Part shown: piece after piece, positions 17,182 through 26,445 of the stretch
Numbering within the stretch: the first letter of the stretch is position 1
How the letters are laid out: each line of letters begins with the position of its first letter
Assembly (NCBI GenBank): GCA_022843265.1
Contig: JALHNZ010000006.1
Span: forward strand, 50,440-114,439
Direction: 5' to 3'
DNA length: 64,000 bases
DNA from: Gemmatimonadaceae bacterium
GTDB lineage: Bacteria; Gemmatimonadota; Gemmatimonadetes; Gemmatimonadales; Gemmatimonadaceae
The notes under the pieces: model-generated
What the model was told of the DNA's origin: nothing
Seen by the model: only the letters and a program-made list of their open reading frames with translations
The model's database searches: none
Translations under genes and position numbers: made by a program

Positions 17182-17202
17182 AACTGCGATGAAGAGTTGG
17201 GT

Positions 17203-18387
17203 TCATTTCAGGAAGAACAGCAGTACTGCGCCCGCGACTGTGAAAAGCACGGCCCAGATGGGAGAGGTTCGGGAAAGAACGACCCAGCCGAGCAGTAGCA
17301 GCGCGATGTCCCACGCGGTGCGAACTGCGCTGGTCCACACGGGATCGTAGAGCGCGGCGGCGAGAATGCCGACAACAGCGGCATTGATCCCAGCGATGAT
17401 GCGTGTGGCGCGCGGGAGTTCGTGCAGTTGAGGCCATACGGGAAGCACCGCGATCAGCAAAAGAAATCCTGGCGCAAAAATGGCCGCGATGGCAACGAGC
17501 GCTGACCACACCAGGTGTGTCCCTGATGCCGCGCCCATGTATGCCGCGACTGAAAAGAGTGGACCTGGGACAGCCTGAGCGGCGCCGTAGCCGAGCATGA
17601 AGGATTCGGCCGACATCCACCCGGTGGTCACAAGCGACTCTTCGAGCAGGGGCAGCACCACATGTCCGCCGCCGAATACGAGCGCACCGGCGCGATAGAA
17701 CGCGGCCGCGATCGCTGGTACGCTGGGTGTGCTCAGTGACCATAGCAGCGCGAGCGCGAGACCAACAACAAAGAGCACCGCCGCACTGCGTGATACACGC
17801 GGACTTACCACAAGTATTGGTGTGGGTGTCTCGATACCTGATGAATCGTGACAGACGAACCACCCCGCTGCGGCACCCAGTACGATGGCGAAAATCTGCC
17901 CCCACGCTGTGCCGATTTGAAGCACGATCAACGCGGCCGCCACGGCGATAAGCACACGCTGTACATCAGGTGTCATCGTTCGGACCATGCGCAACACACC
18001 GTGCGCAACGATCACTACTGCTGAAAGTTTGAGTCCGTGCAGCACCGCCGTTCCCACGCCGCGGTCCAGCGCTGCGGCATAACGCGCCAGCACCAACAGT
18101 GCCATGGCAGAGGGCGTGGTGAACGCGATGAACGCGGCGAGCGCACCCTGCCACCCCGCCCGCATCCATCCAATCGCAAACCCCAGCTGACTGCTGGCCG
18201 GCCCTGGCAAGAGCTGACAGACGGCCAGTAGTTGTGCAAACTGTGCGTCGGTCAGCCAACGCCGCCGCACCACAAACGCCTCGTGCATATAGCCGAGGTG
18301 CGCGATCGGGCCACCGAACGATGTCAGGCCAAGTCGCAAGAATGCGACAAATACCGAGCGGGAGGAATCCGGTGCAGGAACGTGCAT
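17203..18387 (-). CDS. chrA: Chromate transporter ChrA (two-domain CHR)
   Basis: Protein of 394 residues, the size of the long two-domain ChrA transporters. The N-terminal CHR domain has FLRLGLTSFGGPIAHLGYMH and LLPGPASSQLGFAIGW. The C-terminal domain has the parallel FYRAGALVFGGGHVVLPLLE and AQAVPGPLFSVAAYMGA motifs. About ten hydrophobic segments put it in the inner membrane, where ChrA proteins export chromate by proton antiport; some homologues carry other anions. The ATG start is 106 bp from the divergent PqiA-like gene. The gene ends next to the long inverted repeat. Confidence 0.9.
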   Translation of the reverse strand: MHVPAPDSSRSVFVAFLRLGLTSFGGPIAHLGYMHEAFVVRRRWLTDAQFAQLLAVCQLLPGPASSQLGFAIGWMRAGWQGALAAFIAFTTPSAMALLVLARYAAALDRGVGTAVLHGLKLSAVVIVAHGVLRMVRTMTPDVQRVLIAVAAALIVLQIGTAWGQIFAIVLGAAAGWFVCHDSSGIETPTPILVVSPRVSRSAAVLFVVGLALALLWSLSTPSVPAIAAAFYRAGALVFGGGHVVLPLLEESLVTTGWMSAESFMLGYGAAQAVPGPLFSVAAYMGAASGTHLVWSALVAIAAIFAPGFLLLIAVLPVWPQLHELPRATRIIAGINAAVVGILAAALYDPVWTSAVRTAWDIALLLLGWVVLSRTSPIWAVLFTVAGAVLLFFLK

Positions 18388-18493
18388 CGCCTATGCTAGG
18401 TAATTGGCAGGGTCGGGCGCGAGGGGTACGTTCCTCGCCAGCCCGCACGCTACAAATTTTCTCACACTGGCATTTCGCCGCCATCGAGCTCGC

Positions 18494-18994
18494 ATGACTC
18501 GTCGTAATCAGATCGCTGCACTGCTCACGCTGATTTCCCTGGGCGTGTTGATTCCAGGCCTCACGCGTCCGGTGCTGACCATCTCGGCTTCAATCTCCAT
18601 TCTGGGCAATACGCGCGAAATTTTCCGCGAAACGCAGAGCATCATTGAAAGCGTACGCAATCTTTTCGAGTCGGGGAACGCATTTGTTGGTTCGCTGATC
18701 CTGCTGTTCAGCATTCTCGTGCCACTGATCAAGGCCGTGCTGCTCGGCGTAGTACTTTTGACCCAGAAGCCCGCTACCCGCGATGCGCTGGCGCGCATTG
18801 TGCGTTCCATCAGCAAATGGTCCATGGCCGATGTGTTCGTCGTTGGCATTTTCATTGCATTCATGGCGGCCAACGCACTCGACAACCTCGATGCCGTGGC
18901 CGGTGAGGGACTGTACTACTTCGCCGCGTATTGCCTGATTTCAAATCTGGCATTTCAGTTTCTGAGCGTGCCGTCAACCATGCGAAACAGTTAG
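18494..18994 (+). CDS. PqiA-family (paraquat-inducible protein A-like) membrane protein
   Basis: 166 residues from ATG 18494 (MTRRNQIAALLTL). Four hydrophobic segments (about 8-28, 64-90, 110-130, 138-155) and the family phrase VRSISKWSMADVFVVGIFIA identify a single PqiA-type module. PqiA/LetA proteins are inner-membrane partners of MCE lipid-transport proteins, but no MCE gene is nearby. The half-size (one module rather than two) is seen in other stand-alone PqiA-like proteins. Divergent from chrA, so 18388-18493 should hold both promoters. An upstream in-frame start would add 30 non-conserved residues. Confidence 0.72.
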   Translation: MTRRNQIAALLTLISLGVLIPGLTRPVLTISASISILGNTREIFRETQSIIESVRNLFESGNAFVGSLILLFSILVPLIKAVLLGVVLLTQKPATRDALARIVRSISKWSMADVFVVGIFIAFMAANALDNLDAVAGEGLYYFAAYCLISNLAFQFLSVPSTMRNS

Positions 18995-19181
18995 TTGGCA
19001 GCTGTTCTGCTTCAGAGGCGCGCTCAGAGATCGTCACGCAGTACAGGCTGCTCGTCCCGGCCCGCTGGCAACTGTCCCTCCGCTGAATCCTGAACGTAGG
19101 TCGGGCGTATCTGACTTCGTGCGCAGCGTGATGTGCGTACGAAATCCCGGCGCGTGCAGTATCCACACTCAGGAGGTCAGC

Positions 19182-19670
19182 ATGTTGTTCCTAACGCTTA
19201 CGTCGGCTGCGATGATCGCGGCCACGCCACTCGCTCCCGCTACACCTACCATCCCCGTCTGCGCTCCGGCCGCAACCGCCAGCGTTGCCAACCCGCATCT
19301 GCTCAACGCGCGCGCGGCCATCGCCAGGGGTGACATTACCACAGCGCGTCGTGAGTTCCGCTTCGCCACCATTGTAGATCGTGACGAAGGCTGCCTGCCC
19401 GTAGAATCGTCGAACGGCCTGGCGTCTTTGCTCTTCGCGCAGTCGCAGAAGCTCGAAGCGGCAGAAGTCATGCAGGACCTGGCCGACGAAGCGGCCAAGG
19501 GTGGCGATATCAATGTTGAAGCGCGTGCACTCGTGTCCGCGACGTGGTTGCGCATCGAAGCTGGCGACAAGCTTGCCGCCAAGGCCGGCGTGCGTCGTCT
19601 TCATGAAATCGCCAAGGACGCTGGACTGACGTCGGATACGCGCGCGCTGCTCAAGGAAAGCCTCGGATGA
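19182..19670 (+). CDS. Small secreted protein with helical-repeat character
   Basis: 162 residues from ATG 19182, chosen because AGGAGG stands 5 bases upstream; the longer frame adds 21 residues. The start MLFLTLTSAAMIAATPLAPA is a likely signal peptide. The mature chain is Ala-rich and helical, with LLNARAAIARGDITTARREF, LEAAEVMQDLADEAAKGG and AKAGVRRLHEIAKDAG. The spacing is TPR-like but not close to consensus. Two Cys (VCAPAA and EGCLP) might form a disulfide. No function is recognisable. It ends at a strong hairpin shared with the convergent tex gene. Confidence 0.6.
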   Translation: MLFLTLTSAAMIAATPLAPATPTIPVCAPAATASVANPHLLNARAAIARGDITTARREFRFATIVDRDEGCLPVESSNGLASLLFAQSQKLEAAEVMQDLADEAAKGGDINVEARALVSATWLRIEAGDKLAAKAGVRRLHEIAKDAGLTSDTRALLKESLG

Positions 19671-19678
19671 TACGCGAC

Positions 19679-19727
19679 ACACCAGACGCGGCACGCTGAG
19701 CGGTTGCTCGCCTGCCGCGTCTGGTGT
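19679..19727. terminator. Bidirectional hairpin between convergent genes
   Basis: Perfect 15-bp inverted repeat: ACACCAGACGCGGCA at 19679-19693 and its complement at 19713-19727, with a 19-nt loop. It lies 9 bp after one stop and 18 bp before the stop of the convergent tex gene. No U-run is present on either side, so it is a terminator by position and stem strength rather than by full consensus. Confidence 0.6.
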
Positions 19728-19744
19728 ATGCGCGCGTTGCTCGG

Positions 19745-22069
19745 CTATTTAAATCGCATGCCGTTCGGGGCTACAAATCCCTTGGTAGGTACAATCGAAG
19801 GCTTGGGGACTACAGGCTTGGCTATGGATTTCGTCGCGGTTTGCGACGGGGCCCGTTTGTCCCTCTGCGCCGACGACGTGTTCTCGCTGGCCACGCCTGA
19901 CTTGCTGCGCACGCCGCCGCCGTCGGTGCGCATGCTCAGCGCAATGCGATTGCGCGGCAGGTCAATACTCTGCACCGTGACCTTCACGCGCTGTCCCACC
20001 TTCACCGCGTCGTTCGGATCCTTGATGTAGCGATCAGACAACTGGCTCACGTGCACCAGTCCGTCCTGGTGCACACCAACGTCTACAAACGCACCGAACG
20101 CCACGATATTGGTGACTACACCTTCAAGCACCATGCCGGGCACCAGATCCTGCGGCTTCTGGACATCGTCACGGAACGCAGGCGGCTCAAACGCACTGCG
20201 CGGATCGCGGCCTGGCTTGCGAAGCTCGTCGGCAATGTCGACAAGGGTGGGCATTCCCACATCGTCCGACACGTACTGCGTCAGCTTGATCTGGCTTACC
20301 AAAGCTTCGTTGCCAACGATTGACGCAACGTCAGCACCAAGATCTTTTGCCATGCGCTCGACCAGGGCATAACGCTCCGGATGCACGCCGCTTGCGTCGA
20401 GCGGATGCGCACCGCCGCGCACGCGCAGAAAGCCGGCGGCCTGCTCAAATGCTTTCGCGCCAAGGCGCGGGACTTCCTTGAGCTCGGCGCGTGAACGCAA
20501 ACCGCCACGCGAATCGCGCAACGAGACAATGCTCTGTGCCAGCGATGGACCAATGCCTGCCACGTACGACAAGAGCGCGGCCGACGCGGTATTCACTTCC
20601 ACGCCAACGCGGTTCACGCACGACATCACCGTGTCATCGAGACGTGACTTCAGTCGCGGCTGATTCACGTCGTGCTGATACTGCCCGACGCCAATGCTCT
20701 TCGGATCGATCTTCACGAGTTCGGCGAGCGGATCCTGCAAACGACGCGCGATCGACACCGCGCCGCGCAGCGACACATCAAGCTCAGGGAACTCCGCGCG
20801 TGCAATGTCACTGGCCGAGTACACACTGGCGCCCGCTTCGCTCACCACCACCACCTGCGGCACTGGCGGATCGAGCTCACGGAGCGACGCTTTGACGAGC
20901 GTTTCGGTTTCGCGACTGGCCGTACCATTTCCAACGGCGATCAGATCGGGCGTGAAGCGCTGCACCAGCGCGCGCACGGCGCCGGCAAATCGATCTTCCT
21001 GATGCAGGTACAACGTGTCGGTGTGCACCAACGCACCTGTTGCACTGACGACCGCCACCTTCACACCCGTGCGAAATCCCGGATCGAATCCGATCACACG
21101 CTTTTCGCCCGCAGGTGCGGAGAGCAGCAACTGTTCGAGGTTGCGCCCGAAAATAACGATCGCTTCGTCATCTGCGCGCGTTTTGAGTTCCACCCGCAAC
21201 TCGACTTCGATCGCTGACGCCAACAGGCGCTTGTAGGCGTCGGCCGCGACCAGGGTAAGCTGCGTAGGCGCGCGACGCTCCTCGGTCAGTTCGCGCGTGA
21301 GCCGCCCGACAATCTGTTCGGCCGGCGCGACTACCTGCCACTGCAGTTCACCTTCTGCCTCGCCGCGACGAATCGCCAGCATGCGATGACTGGGAATCGT
21401 GCCCAGTGCCTCTTCAAAGTCGAAGTAGTCCTTGAAGCGCGACGCATCACTGGCCTTGCCCGTCATCACGACGCTCTTGACGCGACCCTGTGCACGCGTG
21501 AGCTCACGAACCCAGCCACGCACCACGGCGTCTTCTGCAACCTGTTCAGACAGAATATCACGCGCGCCTTGCAGCGCGGCGGCCGCATCTGGCACATCAT
21601 CGTTCAAGAAAGTCACCGCGAGTGCTTCAACGGCCGAATCGTCGACCGTGCCGCTCCACACCTGCTCGGCCAGCGGACCAAGCCCGCGCTCCCGCGCGAT
21701 CATGGCACGGGTACGGCGCTTGGGCTTGAAGGGCAGATACAGATCTTCAAGCGCCTGTTTGCTGTCGGCGCGAAGGATTGTCGCCCGCAACGCGTCGTCG
21801 AGTTTGCCCTGCTCCTCAATGCTGCGCAGAATGGCCGCGCGCCGGTCTTCCATTTCGGTCAGATACGCCGAGCGCTCCTGCACGTCTCGCAGCTGCACTT
21901 CGTCCAGCCCGCCCGTGGCCTCTTTGCGATAGCGCGCGATGAAGGGCAGCGTATTGCCCTCATCGAAAAGCGCCAGCGTATCCCGGACCTGTGCCGGCGT
22001 TAGCGAGAGTTCACGGGCCACCCGCGCGACGATGTCGGCGGCGGTAGGGGACGAAAGGACAGCGGGCAT
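19745..22069 (-). CDS. tex: Tex family S1 RNA-binding transcription accessory protein
   Basis: About 774 residues from ATG 22069 (MPAVLSSPTAADIVARVAR), the usual Tex length; the longer frame adds 35 unrelated residues. The N-terminal helical Tex region has LTPAQVRDTLALFDEGNTLP and FIARYRKEATGGLDEVQLR. The YqgF/RNase H-like domain has VIGFDPGFRTGVKVAVVS. The HhH region contains NTASAALLSYVAGIGPSLAQ. The C-terminal S1 domain is seen in GVVTNIVAFGAFVDVGVHQD. A Lys/Ser/Ala-rich basic tail follows. Tex is a cytoplasmic nucleic-acid-binding protein that influences transcription and expression of stress or toxin genes. Confidence 0.95.
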   Translation of the reverse strand: MPAVLSSPTAADIVARVARELSLTPAQVRDTLALFDEGNTLPFIARYRKEATGGLDEVQLRDVQERSAYLTEMEDRRAAILRSIEEQGKLDDALRATILRADSKQALEDLYLPFKPKRRTRAMIARERGLGPLAEQVWSGTVDDSAVEALAVTFLNDDVPDAAAALQGARDILSEQVAEDAVVRGWVRELTRAQGRVKSVVMTGKASDASRFKDYFDFEEALGTIPSHRMLAIRRGEAEGELQWQVVAPAEQIVGRLTRELTEERRAPTQLTLVAADAYKRLLASAIEVELRVELKTRADDEAIVIFGRNLEQLLLSAPAGEKRVIGFDPGFRTGVKVAVVSATGALVHTDTLYLHQEDRFAGAVRALVQRFTPDLIAVGNGTASRETETLVKASLRELDPPVPQVVVVSEAGASVYSASDIARAEFPELDVSLRGAVSIARRLQDPLAELVKIDPKSIGVGQYQHDVNQPRLKSRLDDTVMSCVNRVGVEVNTASAALLSYVAGIGPSLAQSIVSLRDSRGGLRSRAELKEVPRLGAKAFEQAAGFLRVRGGAHPLDASGVHPERYALVERMAKDLGADVASIVGNEALVSQIKLTQYVSDDVGMPTLVDIADELRKPGRDPRSAFEPPAFRDDVQKPQDLVPGMVLEGVVTNIVAFGAFVDVGVHQDGLVHVSQLSDRYIKDPNDAVKVGQRVKVTVQSIDLPRNRIALSMRTDGGGVRSKSGVASENTSSAQRDKRAPSQTATKSIAKPVVPKPSIVPTKGFVAPNGMRFK

Positions 22070-22239
22070 GAGGTGAAGTGCGTAGGCAAGACGAGTGATG
22101 CAGGCGCGAGCACAGCCGGAACTGCACGCGCGGTGGCGAGGGCGCATATTGTGCCGAGCCGCTCGCGCGGGCAACGGCTTGACTTCCCCCGCGCATCGAT
22201 CTTGTCACGGCCGTTTCCCACCCCCGGAGAGTCATCCGC

Positions 22240-24837
22240 ATGCAGTTCACGAGTTCGCCGAGCGCCGTTCGTGCCTCGCGCTTCCCGCGTTTTTCCGCCT
22301 CGGCCGCGCTCGCGGCGCTGTGCGCCACTGCGTTAGTGCCCGTGGCAGAAAGTCACGCGCAGCCACCGTCCCTGCTGCCACCACCCACACAGACCGTTCG
22401 GGTAAATCGCGCCAACTGGACGCTCGCCGATCGTTTCAGCGTGGCAAACATGCGCAATCTCGCCTTCAGCACCTCGGTGGCGCCGCGCTGGCTGGGTGAA
22501 ACCGATTCGATGTTCTACAACTGGCGCGACAGGAACGGCGGCACGTTCTATCTCGTGGTGCCGACCACGCGCACCAAGCGTCCCCTGTTCGATCATGTCA
22601 AGCTGGCCGAAGAACTCTCGCGCTTGCACCGCAAGCCGTATGAGCACAGCAAGCTGCCGTTTACCACGCTCAACTTTACGAAGGACCACAAGAAGATTCG
22701 GTTCCAGGTGGACTCCACGCGATACGAGTGGAATCTGGCGGCGGAAACACTCACGAGCCTTGGCACATGGCGCCGCGATTCCGTGGCCGTAGACGAGGAG
22801 CGTGAACAGGGTGGTGGTGGCGGTGGGCAAGGCGGCCCCGGTGGTGCACCGGAGTTTCGCAACTTTTCACCCGACAGCACCGCCTTCGCCTTCGCGCGCG
22901 AACACAACCTGTTTGTCGTGGACGTGAAGTCGGGCGACACCGTGCAGCTGAGCACGGATGGCGTCAAAGACTACAGCTTTGGGTTTCGTGACACAGCCAC
23001 GACCAACCTGCAGCAGCAAGACGACGATCAGCAGGAGAATCAGAACACCCAAGGGCAGCAGAGCCGCAGCCGCGATCCGCGCGTGCGTGCCAGCGTCAGC
23101 TGGTCGCCGGATTCCCGTTCCTTCACCGTGCAGCGCAACGATTCGCGCAAAGTGAAGGAGCTGTATCTCGTGAACGTGCTTTCGAATCCGCGTCCGACGC
23201 TCAGTTCATACAAGTATTCAATGCCGGGCGAAGCAGACGTGAGTCAGCAAGAGCTGTTCGTCTTTACGCGCGGCGAGAAAACACTACGCAAGGTACCGGT
23301 CGACAAGTGGAAAGATCAGCGGGTTAGCAACGTGCACTGGCCGGTAAAGTCGGAAACGTTCCGTCTGGTACGACGCGATCGCCTGCAGCGCAACATGGAA
23401 CTGGTGGAAGTGAACACCACGACACTCGCCATGAAAACGCTGCTGACCGAATCCGTAGAAAACGCATTCCTTGAAATTCAGCCGGTCCGTTATGTCACGC
23501 GCGGCGGAGATTTTGTCTGGTTTTCCGAGCGCAGTGGCTGGGGTCACTATTACCTGTACAGCCATGACGGCACGTTCAAGCGCGCACTGACAAGTGGCAT
23601 GTGGCGCGCCGAAAACGTGGTGGACCAGGACACGGTGCGCGGCACCATGTTCATCAGCGGCGTGGGACGCGAGCCGGGCCCGAATCCGTATTTGCGCCAC
23701 ACCTATCGCATGAACGGTGATGGCTCAGGCTTCACGCACCTCACGCCCGGCACGTACGATCACGCCACACGTGTCTCGCCGACCAAGCGCTTCATTGTCG
23801 ACAACTACTCGCGCTCAGACACAATTCCTGTGTCGGTGGTGCGTGACGCGTCAACCGGTCGCGTGGTGATGTCACTGGAAGTCATGGATGACTCACGCAT
23901 CCGTGAAATGGGCTGGTCACCACCGGTTCCGTTCACCACCAAAGCGGCCGATGGCACCACCGATATTTACGGCAACATGTGGAAGCCGGCCGATTTTGAT
24001 TCCACAAAGAAGTATCCGATTATCGCGTACGTCTATCCGGGGCCGCAAACCGAACAGGTCACGAGCGGATTCAGCACCGGTGGCGTGATGCAGCAGCTCG
24101 CGCAGCTTGGATTTGTGGTGATTCAGATTGGCAATCGCGGTGGCACGCCGCAGCGCTCGAATGCCTACCACAGCTTTGGCTACTTCAACCTGCGCGACTA
24201 CGCGCTGGCTGATAAAAAGACGGGTATCGAGCAGCTCGCCGCGCGCCACTCCTTTATCGACATTGACCGCGTGGGTATTTACGGACACTCCGGTGGCGGT
24301 TTCCTCACCGCCGCGGCGCTCATGCTGCCGCCGTACAACGACTTCTTCAAGGTGGGTGTGTCGTCGGCTGGCAATCATGACAACAACATCTACAACCAGA
24401 ATTGGAGCGAGCAGCACCACGGGTTGCGCGTGATCACGGAGCGTCGCGATACCACGCAACGCGGCCGCACAAACGGTGGGAACGGTGGCGCGCGTACGCA
24501 AACGCAGCAGCAGGGCCGTAACGGCGCGCGCGTTGTGACCGTCGACGATTCGACACGTTACGAGATTCGCGTGCCGACAAACGCAGAGCTCGCCGACAAT
24601 CTCAAGGGCAAGTTGCTGCTGGTGCACGGTGACATGGACAACAACGTGCATCCCGGCAATACCACTCGCCTCGTCGATGCACTCATCAAAGCGAACAAAC
24701 GATTCGACATGATGATGCTGCCCGGACAGGCGCACGGCTTCGGTCCCATGCAGCCGTACTTCAATCGCATGCTCATGGAGTATTTCGCCGAGCATCTCAT
24801 GGGTGACTATTACCGAGCCACCGCCGAGATTCGCTAA
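22240..24837 (+). CDS. Secreted S9 family peptidase (DPP IV-like) with low-complexity inserts
   Basis: Protein of 865 residues with a signal peptide (ASAALAALCATALVPVAESHA). The N-terminal beta-propeller (about 60-560) is of the DPP IV type, ending with the catalytic domain entrance YPIIAYVYPGPQTEQV. The triad is complete: Ser684 in GHSGGG, Asp in HGDMDNNVHPGNT, His in GQAHGFGP. Two low-complexity insertions are unusual: a Gln/Asp/Asn-rich stretch near residues 250-275 and a Gly/Asn/Gln-rich loop near 745-765 within the hydrolase domain. A Gly-rich stretch also lies near 190. Longer than the usual 700-750 residues because of these inserts. Divergent from tex; a good hairpin follows the stop. 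Confidence 0.92.
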   Translation: MQFTSSPSAVRASRFPRFSASAALAALCATALVPVAESHAQPPSLLPPPTQTVRVNRANWTLADRFSVANMRNLAFSTSVAPRWLGETDSMFYNWRDRNGGTFYLVVPTTRTKRPLFDHVKLAEELSRLHRKPYEHSKLPFTTLNFTKDHKKIRFQVDSTRYEWNLAAETLTSLGTWRRDSVAVDEEREQGGGGGGQGGPGGAPEFRNFSPDSTAFAFAREHNLFVVDVKSGDTVQLSTDGVKDYSFGFRDTATTNLQQQDDDQQENQNTQGQQSRSRDPRVRASVSWSPDSRSFTVQRNDSRKVKELYLVNVLSNPRPTLSSYKYSMPGEADVSQQELFVFTRGEKTLRKVPVDKWKDQRVSNVHWPVKSETFRLVRRDRLQRNMELVEVNTTTLAMKTLLTESVENAFLEIQPVRYVTRGGDFVWFSERSGWGHYYLYSHDGTFKRALTSGMWRAENVVDQDTVRGTMFISGVGREPGPNPYLRHTYRMNGDGSGFTHLTPGTYDHATRVSPTKRFIVDNYSRSDTIPVSVVRDASTGRVVMSLEVMDDSRIREMGWSPPVPFTTKAADGTTDIYGNMWKPADFDSTKKYPIIAYVYPGPQTEQVTSGFSTGGVMQQLAQLGFVVIQIGNRGGTPQRSNAYHSFGYFNLRDYALADKKTGIEQLAARHSFIDIDRVGIYGHSGGGFLTAAALMLPPYNDFFKVGVSSAGNHDNNIYNQNWSEQHHGLRVITERRDTTQRGRTNGGNGGARTQTQQQGRNGARVVTVDDSTRYEIRVPTNAELADNLKGKLLLVHGDMDNNVHPGNTTRLVDALIKANKRFDMMMLPGQAHGFGPMQPYFNRMLMEYFAEHLMGDYYRATAEIR

Positions 24838-24876
24838 AGGAAGTGCTCTAGATCACAACTAAAGAAGTAAACGAAC

Positions 24877-24911
24877 GCGGCCGGCTGTCTCATAGACAAC
24901 CGGCCGCGTTT
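24877..24911 (+). terminator. Rho-independent-type terminator after the S9 peptidase gene
   Basis: Stem GCGGCCGGCTGT/ACAACCGGCCGC (12 bp including one G-U pair) with a 7-nt loop TTCATAG-like region, followed by GTTT. It lies 39 bp after the stop of the preceding gene. The GC-rich stem and short T run fit an intrinsic terminator. Confidence 0.6.
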
Positions 24912-25050
24912 CGCATGTGCTGCACCTGCATGTACTTCCGCTTCGCTCGAGACGCTCGCAGGGAGCGCCGGTACCACCCTCGTCGCCCGGAGCCGGAAAA
25001 GCCGAATCGGGCAGGCCATATATCAGGTAACCCCACAATGCGTCGGGTGT

Positions 25051-25084
25051 GTCATCTGCATGTCATCGGATACACAAATTGTGT
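25051..25084 (+). promoter_or_regulatory. Candidate operator: direct repeat and palindrome upstream of Tat-dehydrogenase gene
   Basis: Two GTCATC hexamers at 25051-25056 and 25062-25067 (11-bp period) are followed by the palindrome ACACAA-A-TTGTGT at 25072-25084. All lie 120-155 bp upstream of the ATG of the downstream gene. Spacing on one helix face suggests a regulator site, but no known consensus is matched. Confidence 0.25.
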
Positions 25085-25204
25085 CCGCTGGAGTTGCGAA
25101 AGCTCACCGTTGGTTGCAGCGTGAAAGCTCCTACCCCACCGCACCAGCCCCGTCATGGCACGTCCACGAGTGTGCGGGCGACTGCCCTGCCTTGAGAGCT
25201 CGCC

Positions 25205-26335
25205 ATGAACAACCGCCGTGATTTTCTTCGGATCTCCGCCCTGCTCGGCGGCGCCGCATTTACGCGTGGAATCCTACCCAGGCTGGACGTCGACCGTCTC
25301 TTTTCACCGCCAGCCCCCCGCGCCCTCAAAGTGCTTGTGCTCGGCGGTACGGGTTTTATCGGACCGCATCTCGTCCGCCATCTCGTCGCGCGTGGACACA
25401 CCGTCTCGATTTTCACGCGCGGCCGGAGACAGGCTGACCTTCCGGGATCCGTAGAGCGGCTGGTTGGTGACCGAGACGCCAAAGACGCAAACGGCAATCT
25501 CGCCGGCGACTACACTGCGCTCGCCGATCGACGCTGGGATTTTGTGTTTGACGACTCCGCCAACAATCCGGCGTGGGTTGAGCAGTCCACGGAGATGCTG
25601 CGCAACGCGACCACGCGATACTTGTTTGTGTCATCGACCGGCGTGTTCTATCCGTATCGCACGGTCGACATTGCAGAGTCCACGCCCGTGCGCATGAGCA
25701 TGGCAGAGGAAGCAGCCGATAGCTTCGGCGTGAATAAGTCAATCGCTGAAGCACGGACACGCGACGTCTTTGGTGATCGTGCAATCGTTGTGCGTCCCAC
25801 GTATATCGTAGGTCCCGGAGACAGCAGCGATCGTTTCACCTACTGGCCGGTTCGACTCGCGCGTGGTGGCGAAATCCTTGCGCCCGGCAAACCAACCGAT
25901 CGGTCGCAGTTTATTGACGTGCGCGATCTCGCCGAGTTCATGGTGCACATTGCTGAAACCGGTGCAACGGGCACGTTCAATGTGGCGGGTCCGAAGGAAA
26001 CGCTCACCTTTCCTGAGTTTCTCAACGCCGCTCGCGCGGCGATCAACACGCCCACCACGCTCACGTGGGTTGATGACTACGATTTCCTCGCGGAGCAAAA
26101 ACTCACGTTTGCGTGCCCTTGGGGGCTACCACGCGGCGACGTGCTTGGCATGATGGCCATCAGCCCCGCCAAGGCGATCGGCGCCGGACTTAAATTCCGC
26201 CCCATCGACCTCACGGTGCGCGACACGCTCGCCTGGTGGAATACGCTCCCCGCTGATCGACACGCGCGGAACCGCTTCGTGCTCACCCCTGAGCGTGAGG
26301 CTGAGATTCTCGCGGCGTGGAAAGCGCGGCGATAG
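25205..26335 (+). CDS. Tat-exported NAD(P)-dependent epimerase/dehydratase family protein
   Basis: Protein of 376 residues. The N terminus is a twin-arginine signal (MNNRRDFLRISALLGGAAFT). The extended-SDR Rossmann motif GGTGFIGPHLVRHLV follows at about residue 48. Further family features are FTRGRRQADLPGSVERLVGD, LFVSSTGVFYPYR (with a YxxxK-like region further on), VRPTYIVGPGDSSDRFTYWP and FIDVRDLAEFMVHIAETGAT. It resembles the NAD-dependent epimerase group near nucleotide-sugar epimerases and mRNA-binding CSP41-like proteins. Export in folded form with bound cofactor would explain the Tat signal. The substrate cannot be predicted. Confidence 0.85.
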   Translation: MNNRRDFLRISALLGGAAFTRGILPRLDVDRLFSPPAPRALKVLVLGGTGFIGPHLVRHLVARGHTVSIFTRGRRQADLPGSVERLVGDRDAKDANGNLAGDYTALADRRWDFVFDDSANNPAWVEQSTEMLRNATTRYLFVSSTGVFYPYRTVDIAESTPVRMSMAEEAADSFGVNKSIAEARTRDVFGDRAIVVRPTYIVGPGDSSDRFTYWPVRLARGGEILAPGKPTDRSQFIDVRDLAEFMVHIAETGATGTFNVAGPKETLTFPEFLNAARAAINTPTTLTWVDDYDFLAEQKLTFACPWGLPRGDVLGMMAISPAKAIGAGLKFRPIDLTVRDTLAWWNTLPADRHARNRFVLTPEREAEILAAWKARR

Positions 26336-26445
26336 CCAGCCCGGCGGCGTTCAACCAGCGCCGTCGCCCGCGCGTATTTTTCCAGTCGTGTGCCTGAGCG
26401 CACGCTCGGCTCGTAAGCCGCCCTACCCACTCGGAGTCGTGTTTC

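Larger units (their letters stand above)
24838..25204. other. Intergenic stretch, no gene seen
   Basis: This 367-bp gap between two plus-strand genes holds a terminator hairpin at its left end (24877-24911) and probable promoter/operator sequence at its right end (25051-25084). Short frames on either strand show no protein-like composition, signal or start context. The middle part (24912-25040) shows nothing that I recognise. Confidence 0.6.

Noticed and set aside
16970..17350. Short frames through the long inverted repeat, with EGHEGKKDTK-type peptides
   Set aside because: They arise from the GAAGGACACGAA repeat units and are not protein-like; similar tails are known as spurious translations.
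23917..24795. Long antisense frame opposite the S9 peptidase at 22240-24837
   Set aside because: His/Arg/Val-rich shadow of the catalytic domain; no ribosome-binding site or recognisable domain.
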